DNA of 11,170 bases, from the NCBI GenBank assembly GCA_946187025.1, contig CAMHPM010000029.1:1-11170 (forward strand), in the 5' to 3' direction. Below are positions 7,381 through 11,170 of the stretch, in pieces (position 1 is the first letter of the stretch; each line of letters starts with the position of its first letter). The notes beneath the pieces were generated by a model, which was not told where the DNA came from, searched no databases, and saw only the letters and a program-made list of their open reading frames with translations. The stretch is from an uncultured Prevotellaceae bacterium (GTDB taxonomy: Bacteria > Bacteroidota > Bacteroidia > Bacteroidales > Bacteroidaceae). Made by a program: the position numbers and the translations under genes.

Positions 7381-7824
7381 TTACTTCACATCCTGCAGGT
7401 TCTGTCCACGCACCGCATTGAGTGCTTTGGTAATCTGAGTTGACGAAATGCCCTTGGTGTAGGGGAAATACACTATCTTGATGCCTGCTTCGGCGAAATC
7501 CTTCTCATACTGCTGCCACTTCTCGGTGCCATACCAGTCGTCGCCCACAAACAGCATCTTGGCGCCCAGCTTCTTGCAGGCACTCAGCTTGTCCATGTCA
7601 TACTGTGGCACAGCTGCATCCACATACTTTATGCTGCGCACAATCTCTATGCGGTCCTCAAACGGTATCATGGCTTTCTTGCCTTTATAGGCCACCAATT
7701 CGTCAACGGTGACTCCTACAATCAGTCGGTCACACATGCCACGGGCATTCTTCAGCAAGTTGAGATGCCCAATGTGGAACAGGTCGTAAACACCAGTAGT
7801 ATATCCTATCGTCATTTCTTTCAT
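7381..7824 (-). CDS. TagD-like glycerol-3-phosphate cytidylyltransferase
   Basis: The product is 147 aa, a single cytidylyltransferase domain; TagD enzymes are about 130 aa. Motifs in order: GVYDLFHIGHLNLL (11-24) with the HxGH nucleotide-transfer motif at 17-20, Lys47/Lys49/Lys50 and EDR at 56-58, SIKYVD (64-69), FVGDDWYG (92-99, as in TagD) and GISSTQI (125-131). The expected reaction is CTP plus an alcohol phosphate (glycerol 3-phosphate most likely) to a CDP-alcohol, in the cytoplasm. The motif before GIS is YTK where TagD has RTE, so substrate use could differ; phosphocholine, phosphoethanolamine or another polyol phosphate remain possible. The divergent LicD gene is the natural consumer of the CDP-alcohol. 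The start could be Met1 at 7824 or Met4 at 7815. A -7 box at 7977-7984 implies a leader of about 150 nt. Confidence 0.85.
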   Translation of the reverse strand: MKEMTIGYTTGVYDLFHIGHLNLLKNARGMCDRLIVGVTVDELVAYKGKKAMIPFEDRIEIVRSIKYVDAAVPQYDMDKLSACKKLGAKMLFVGDDWYGTEKWQQYEKDFAEAGIKIVYFPYTKGISSTQITKALNAVRGQNLQDVK

Positions 7825-7883
7825 TCAATCTTTAAATAAAAAGCGTATGCTAATCTTCAATCATCAATTAATGGAAGTTAAAT

Positions 7884-7906
7884 GGGAGAGGTTAAAGGGA
7901 CGATAC
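7884..7906. repeat. Right arm of the 23-bp inverted repeat flanking the tagD-like gene
   Basis: This is the exact reverse complement of 7230-7252. It begins GGGAGAGG and ends GGGACGATAC. It lies 60 bp upstream of the tagD-like start and inside its predicted leader, between the gene and its promoter. A TTTAACTTCCA-like unit lies beside it on the minus strand, as in the other repeat copies. Confidence 0.9.
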
Positions 7907-7918
7907 ACGGTATAACCC

Positions 7919-7956
7919 GCCTAATCCCTAACAGGCAAAGCCTGCCTAATCCCTAA
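7919..7956. repeat. Direct repeat with central hairpin in the tagD-like leader
   Basis: GCCTAATCCCTAA occurs at 7919-7931 and 7944-7956, with a CAGGC-AAA-GCCTG hairpin (7932-7944) between. Heptamer pairs follow (TCTTCAA twice, 7959-7972). The whole block is inside the predicted 5' leader of the tagD-like mRNA and could form RNA structure; no known riboswitch is recognised. Confidence 0.65.
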
Positions 7957-7976
7957 TCTCTTCAATCTTCAAAGTG

Positions 7977-7984
7977 CAAAGATA
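7977..7984 (-). promoter_or_regulatory. -7 box for the tagD-like gene and the glycan operon
   Basis: The reverse strand reads TATCTTTG, an exact TAnnTTTG match. A TTG lies 22 bases upstream, close to but slightly beyond the usual -33 spacing. This puts the start near 7970 and gives a leader of about 150 nt containing repeats and a hairpin. Confidence 0.6.
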
Positions 7985-8101
7985 AGGAAAAAAATATTCG
8001 GATGTACAATTCATACCGCATTATTAGCAATTCCTGATGTTTTTTGATTACATAACAGTCGATTCTGCCTTGTGAGCGAAGCATTATGAACAAAATTTTC
8101 C

Positions 8102-8109
8102 TACCTTTG
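8102..8109 (+). promoter_or_regulatory. -7 box for the licD-like gene (near-leaderless)
   Basis: TACCTTTG matches TAnnTTTG exactly and ends five bases before the ATG at 8115, so the transcript should start at or next to the start codon. Together with the box at 7977 it makes a divergent promoter pair for the CDP-alcohol synthase and the transferase. Confidence 0.65.
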
Positions 8110-8114
8110 CAGGC

Positions 8115-8921
8115 ATGAACGCAGAACTCAACGAATCGCTGCGCCAGCGCTTCTGCCCCGAGGGCTCGCAGCTACATGCACACCAGCAGAAAATGCTGGA
8201 AATGGTGGGCGAACTTGACAGGATATGTCGTAAACACAACATACCCTATTTCCTCTATGGCGGCACACTGCTCGGAGCCATACGCCACAACGGATTCATA
8301 CCATGGGACGACGACCTCGACGTGGCCATGCTGCGCTCCGACTACCTGCGGCTCATGAAGATACTGCCATCAGAACTGCCGCCTCACATCGCCCTGCAGA
8401 CCAACGACACCGACCCCAACTACTTCTATTTCTTCGCAAAACTGCGCGACCGCAACTCGCTGCTCGAAGAGGAATGCCCCTACGACCAGGTGTTCAAGGA
8501 GCGTGGAATATATATCGACATCTTCCCCTTCGACCACCAGCGGCTGTGGACCCACCTGCTGGGCGAACCGCTGCAAGGCCATACATTCAAGATATTCCGC
8601 ACAGCGACCAACCGAGACCGGGCCATGCGCAAGATAAGGGCCATAACATGGTTCAACCGTCACATCACATTCCCCGTGTTCAGAGCCATAAGCCGCATCA
8701 CCCGTGGACGTACGTTTACCTACGACTACGGAATACCGTTCCATATCATCTACGACATCAACGACATCTTCCCGCTAACCACACATCAGTTTGAAAACCT
8801 CACACTATCCGTCCCAGGCAACAGCCACCACATGCTCCAGACGCAATATGGCGACTACATGCAACTGCCGCCGCTCGACAAGGTAGAGCACCACGTGAGC
8901 AGGCTCGAAATATACAAATAA
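8115..8921 (+). CDS. LicD-family phospho-alcohol transferase
   Basis: The product is 268 aa, a normal length for LicD. The N-terminal half has the full family signature YGGTLLGAIRHNGFIPWDDD (48-67) followed by LDVAM; the Asp triplet at 65-67 and Asp69 are the metal-binding, nucleotidyltransferase-like residues. GDYMQLPP near residue 246 is the usual C-terminal motif. LicD proteins move phosphocholine or a polyol phosphate from a CDP donor to a sugar; FKRP/fukutin are distant relatives. No LicA, LicB or LicC choline genes are visible, and a TagD-like enzyme is divergent next door, so glycerol phosphate is the better guess. There is no signal peptide; it should act on the cytoplasmic side before export. 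The start at 8115 follows the -7 box directly. Downstream is a convergent gap with palindromes. Confidence 0.9.
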   Translation: MNAELNESLRQRFCPEGSQLHAHQQKMLEMVGELDRICRKHNIPYFLYGGTLLGAIRHNGFIPWDDDLDVAMLRSDYLRLMKILPSELPPHIALQTNDTDPNYFYFFAKLRDRNSLLEEECPYDQVFKERGIYIDIFPFDHQRLWTHLLGEPLQGHTFKIFRTATNRDRAMRKIRAITWFNRHITFPVFRAISRITRGRTFTYDYGIPFHIIYDINDIFPLTTHQFENLTLSVPGNSHHMLQTQYGDYMQLPPLDKVEHHVSRLEIYK

Positions 8922-9009
8922 CACTGCGGAAACACAACTGCCATACAGGCCGGCAAGACACCGCCCCTGTACAGACGGATTCCGACAAGCATGAAGAAAT
9001 GATATCAAC

Positions 9010-9087
9010 GAGTGCGCACTCTCGGCCCTGAGAGTGCGCACTCGCAGTATCATGAGTCCGCACTCGCGAGGCCGAGAGTGCCCACTC
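9010..9087. repeat. Four 12-bp palindromes at exact 22-bp spacing
   Basis: GAGTGCGCACTC at 9010-9021 and 9032-9043, GAGTCCGCACTC at 9054-9065 and GAGTGCCCACTC at 9076-9087. Starts are exactly 22 bp apart; the 10-bp spacers differ. The first two also form a perfect 14-bp stem (9010-9023 with 9030-9043) around a 6-base loop. The array lies between the convergent licD-like and symporter genes. It may act as a terminator, a REP-like element or a protein-binding array. Otherwise 8922-9145 shows only a weak 6-bp dyad (8944-8971). Confidence 0.9.
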
Positions 9088-9145
9088 ACAGAAACAGAAC
9101 TATTTTAGTTCGGGGAGTGTCTTGCTGCGTCGGGGAAAATAACTT

Positions 9146-10081
9146 TTACTTCGAAGGTACTCGTTTTTTCTGGTAGAGATGAGCCACGGCAGCTCCCGAC
9201 AGGTTGTGCCACACACTGAAGATGGCTCCGGGAATGGTGGCAAGGGGATATGCGGCAAAATGTATCGTGGCCAGACTGCTTGCCAGGCCCGAGTTCTGCA
9301 TACCCACCTCGATGGATATGGCTCGTTTCTTGACTTCGGGCAGCCGAAGCAGGCGTGCGATCAAGTAGCCTATGCCCAGTCCGCAGACGTTGTGGAGCAT
9401 AACGACCAGAACAATCAGCAGTCCGCCAGCCCACAGCTTGTCGGCATTTGCTGCTATGATAATGGCCACGATGAAGGCAATGGCAACCGAAGAGAATGCG
9501 GGGAGATAGTCGGCGGCTTTGTGTGTGAACCTGGGCCAGAGGCATTTCACAAACAGTCCGACGACTATTGGCAGAATGACAACCCAGAGTATGCTCAGAA
9601 ACATACCTGTCACATCTACATCGACACTCTTTCCAGCCAGCACCCATGTCAGCAGGGGGGTCAGCAGTGGTGCCAACAAGGTTGACACTCCGGTCATACC
9701 GACAGAAAGGGCCAGGTCGCCTTTGGCCAGGTAGGTGATTACGTTGGAAGCAGTACCACCGGGACAACAGCCCACAAGCACCACACCAAGAGACAGGGCC
9801 TCGTCGAGCTGGAACAAGCGGGACAAGCCCCAGGCAAGCAGTGGCATGATGGTGAACTGTGAGAGGCAGCCGATGATGATGTCCTTCGGACGACTGAACA
9901 CAATCTTGAAATCCTGCAGATTCAATGTAAGTCCCATGCCAAACATCACGAGCCCAAGCAGGTAGTTGATGACTTTTGGGGGTATGTGTTGTAGTATGCC
10001 GGGAAACACAAACGCGAGAATAGCAGTGGCAAGCACTACTATGCCCATATATCCTGATATGTAATGGCAAAGTTTCTTCAT
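9146..10081 (-). CDS. BASS-family sodium-dependent symporter (bile acid:Na+ symporter family)
   Basis: The product is 311 aa with about ten membrane segments, the normal size for bacterial BASS transporters. Key motifs: LVGCCPGGTASNVITYLAKG (102-121), the crossover motif whose Asn113 and neighbours bind sodium, and EVGMQNSGLA (258-267), where Glu258 and Gln262 match the sodium-site Glu and Gln of bacterial ASBT homologues. The transporter would use the sodium gradient to take up an organic anion. Bacterial members move bile acids, pantothenate precursors, keto acids or other organic anions, and the substrate cannot be told here. The gene for a 64-residue protein ends 19 bp upstream on the same strand, so the two are probably one transcript. 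The start at 10081 gives a short basic lead before the first membrane segment. Confidence 0.9.
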   Translation of the reverse strand: MKKLCHYISGYMGIVVLATAILAFVFPGILQHIPPKVINYLLGLVMFGMGLTLNLQDFKIVFSRPKDIIIGCLSQFTIMPLLAWGLSRLFQLDEALSLGVVLVGCCPGGTASNVITYLAKGDLALSVGMTGVSTLLAPLLTPLLTWVLAGKSVDVDVTGMFLSILWVVILPIVVGLFVKCLWPRFTHKAADYLPAFSSVAIAFIVAIIIAANADKLWAGGLLIVLVVMLHNVCGLGIGYLIARLLRLPEVKKRAISIEVGMQNSGLASSLATIHFAAYPLATIPGAIFSVWHNLSGAAVAHLYQKKRVPSK

Positions 10082-10100
10082 AAGTCACACTGTTATGTCC

Positions 10101-10295
10101 TCAGTTTCTCAGCAACTGCATAAACGATTCGCGCAGCTGTTCACGCTCCTGAGCCGTGAGGTGTGGCAGATACTGCTCAATGGTCTGTGTGAAAGCACGT
10201 TCGGCACGTGTGCGCATCTGAGCCTTGCCTGCACGGAGTCCGGCAGTCAGCTCATTCTTAGGCAGTAGTGCCCTGTTAAAATTTCCGTCGCTCAT
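10101..10295 (-). CDS. Small basic helical protein of unknown function (64 aa)
   Basis: The frame encodes 64 residues starting MSDGNFNRALLPKNELTAGL, then a basic stretch (GKAQMRTRAERAF) and a charged helical C-terminus ending ESFMQLLRN. It has no signal peptide, membrane segment or metal-binding motif. The composition and gene position (19 bp before the symporter, same strand) suggest a real gene; the N-terminal pattern resembles short conserved Bacteroidetes hypotheticals, but no function is recognised. Its ATG lies five bases from the dispersed repeat block, so its leader consists of 11-bp units and repeat sequence. There is no clear Shine-Dalgarno, which is common in this phylum. Confidence 0.65.
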   Translation of the reverse strand: MSDGNFNRALLPKNELTAGLRAGKAQMRTRAERAFTQTIEQYLPHLTAQEREQLRESFMQLLRN

Positions 10296-10299
10296 AATA

Positions 10300-10332
10300 G
10301 GTATCGTCCCTTTAACTTCCCTTTAACTTCCA
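10300..10332. repeat. Repeat end plus two 11-bp units
   Basis: GGTATCGTCCCTTT (10300-10313), the end motif of the dispersed repeat, runs into TTTAACTTCCC (10311-10321) and TTTAACTTCCA (10322-10332). It begins five bases from the start codon of the 64-aa gene. Confidence 0.85.
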
Positions 10333-10335
10333 CTA

Positions 10336-10425
10336 TTTAGGAATGGAAAGGAATGGAAGAGAAGTTATCGCTTCGCTATGAAGTTAAAAGGACGGATGTT
10401 GCCTCGGAGTAGGTATCGTCCCTTT
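10336..10425. repeat. Dispersed ~90-bp repeat, copy B
   Basis: Same length as copy A (7153-7242), with five differences by eye. It has the doubled GGAATGGAA unit, GTTATCGCTTCGCTATGAAG, GGACGGATGTTGCCTCGGAG and the GGTATCGTCCCTTT end. Direct repeat with copy C. Confidence 0.9.
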
Positions 10426-10477
10426 CACTTCCCTTTAACTTCCTTTTAACTTCCCTTTAACTTCCTTTTAACTTCCA
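10423..10477. repeat. Five-unit 11-bp tandem array
   Basis: Five 11-mers of TTTAACTTCCY type; the first reads TTTCACTTCCC. It is followed by CTA and copy C, exactly as the two-unit array precedes copy B, so the number of units differs between copies (two versus five). Confidence 0.9.
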
Positions 10478-10480
10478 CTA

Positions 10481-10560
10481 TTTAGGAATGGAAGAGAAGT
10501 TATCGCTTCGCTATGAAGTTAAAAGGACGGATGTTGCCTCGGAGTAGGTATCGTCCCTTT
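10481..10560. repeat. Dispersed repeat, copy C (80 bp)
   Basis: Near-identical to copy B but 10 bp shorter, with one GGAATGGAA unit instead of two. It ends in GGTATCGTCCCTTT (10547-10560) and leads into the longest 11-bp array. Confidence 0.9.
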
Positions 10561-10655
10561 CACTTCCCTTTAACTTCCTTTTAACTTCCTTTTAACTTCC
10601 CTTTAACTTCCTTTTAACTTCCCTTTAACTTCCCTTTAACTTCCTTTTACTTCCC
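10558..10655. repeat. Nine-unit 11-bp tandem array running into a coding end
   Basis: Eight 11-mers (10558-10645, TTTAACTTCCC or TTTAACTTCCT; the first has CAC) and a 10-base unit at 10646-10655. The last unit contains the stop codon and last two codons of the minus-strand gene that ends at 10647, so the array overlaps coding sequence. Confidence 0.9.
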
Positions 10656-11170
10656 TTCAACTTTCAACGTGAACGCATATTCCTGTCCGCTGGCATTGGT
10701 GTAGCTGCCTGAAAACGTCTCGCCGTCGTATTTGCCTTCGAAGTAAGCAGCCGAAGCCGAATCGTCGGACAATGATTCATAAATCGTGAGATATGGTTGC
10801 TGATAGTTGCCAAGCAGTATGACAGGCTTCTGCGACTGTCGGTTGGTGTAGATGTAGTTTCCGTTCACATCGCCATCGGGATTGATGCTGAGGGTCATAC
10901 GTATGGGATATGCGGTGCCGCCAATATATCCGGCAAGCACTACGTCGCCATTATCTTCCTGTGTGATGGTATCTGTCGATGTGCTGTCGGCCTCAAACGA
11001 AGGAGCAGATGTGGTGTCTGCCACCCATTCTGTGGTGTCGTCCGACTGTGTGATGGTGTGACTTGTGCCACCTGAAAATACGTTTTCGGATGCGAACTCA
11101 AAACAGGCAAAGACAAGTCCGCCGATACAGAGCAATGCTATCAATGCCACGACAATGATGGCAATGACAC
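10647..11170 (-). CDS. Membrane-anchored protein with beta-rich C-terminal domain (5' end beyond window)
   Basis: About 174 codons are visible. A GTG at 11150 could start a 167-aa protein, but the frame stays open to the window edge and adds VIAIIVV to the hydrophobic stretch, so the true start is probably outside. The visible part has one membrane segment (VIAIIVVALIALL, then CIGGLVFACF), a Ser/Thr/Asp-rich linker of about 45 residues, and a beta-strand-rich domain (GGTAYPIRMTLSINPDGDV, GKYDGETFSGSY). Alternating glycines and strands resemble small beta-barrel domains common in Bacteroidetes envelope proteins. The C-terminal domain is likely periplasmic. Function is unknown. The last two codons and stop fall in an 11-bp repeat array. 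Confidence 0.75.
   Translation of the reverse strand, partial: VIAIIVVALIALLCIGGLVFACFEFASENVFSGGTSHTITQSDDTTEWVADTTSAPSFEADSTSTDTITQEDNGDVVLAGYIGGTAYPIRMTLSINPDGDVNGNYIYTNRQSQKPVILLGNYQQPYLTIYESLSDDSASAAYFEGKYDGETFSGSYTNASGQEYAFTLKVEGK

Noticed and set aside
6517..7443. Plus-strand 308-aa open frame
   Set aside because: Antisense to the asparagine-synthetase-like gene and crosses the repeat region; no motifs.
7825..7976. Riboswitch in the ~150-nt tagD-like leader
   Set aside because: Only short direct repeats, one 5-bp hairpin and an inverted-repeat arm are seen; no known riboswitch core could be recognised.
8115..8921. Phosphocholine (lic) pathway assignment
   Set aside because: No choline kinase, transporter or LicC is visible; the adjacent enzyme is TagD-like, so phosphocholine is not supported over glycerol phosphate.
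9010..9087. CRISPR array made of four 12-bp repeats
   Set aside because: Repeat and spacer lengths (12 and 10 bp) are far too short and the repeats are full palindromes.
9105..10088. Minus-strand 327-aa open frame in another register over the symporter
   Set aside because: Rich in His, Arg, Ser and Cys with no family motif. The overlapping 311-aa frame has clear BASS motifs and membrane segments.
10300..10655. CRISPR-like look of the repeat block
   Set aside because: Units are 11-bp contiguous repeats and two long near-identical copies; there are no unique spacers and no cas genes.

Overview
The window looks like a Bacteroidales chromosome, most likely a Prevotella-type genome. The reasons are repeated TAnnTTTG (-7) promoter boxes, start codons placed almost at the transcription start, a Bacteroidetes-style Pif1-like helicase, and repeat-rich intergenic spaces. 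The assignment rests on sequence features only; no database search was run.

Layout. (1) 1-819, minus: 5' part of a Pif1/RecD-like helicase that runs off the left edge. (2) 820-957: divergent promoter region. (3) 958-2157, plus: secreted SGNH/GDSL esterase, closed by a hairpin terminator at 2217-2250. (4) 2306-7824, minus: five surface-glycan genes. In transcription order they are a TagD-like cytidylyltransferase, a glutaminase-less asparagine-synthetase-like protein, an acyltransferase-3 membrane O-acyltransferase, a GT-B glycosyltransferase with a long Pro/Glu/Gln tail, and a GT-A-like glycosyltransferase. The middle three are joined by ATGA stop/start overlaps. (5) 8115-8921, plus: a LicD-family phosphotransferase divergent from the tagD-like gene. 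(6) 9010-9087: four 12-bp palindromes at exact 22-bp spacing. (7) 9146-10295, minus: a BASS-family sodium symporter preceded by a 64-residue protein. (8) 10300-10655: tandem copies of a dispersed repeat plus 11-bp arrays. (9) 10647-11170, minus: a membrane-anchored protein that runs off the right edge.

How the genes may work together. The TagD-like enzyme would make a CDP-activated alcohol (CDP-glycerol is the best guess) and LicD would transfer the phospho-alcohol to a glycan. The two glycosyltransferases would build the glycan, and the acyltransferase would O-acylate it. The asparagine-synthetase-like enzyme may form an amide on a carboxyl group of the sugar or of an attached group. This is inferred from families and gene order.

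The least ordinary part is the intergenic DNA. There is a ~90-bp repeat in three copies (7153, 10336, 10481), 11-bp arrays that touch or overlap stop codons, and several unrelated 7-bp tandem repeats. A triple-hairpin element sits at 7256-7316. An exact 23-bp inverted repeat flanks the whole tagD-like gene while its predicted promoter lies outside. The 22-bp-phased palindromes are at 9010-9087. No tRNA, rRNA, CRISPR array, recombinase or transposase gene was seen.
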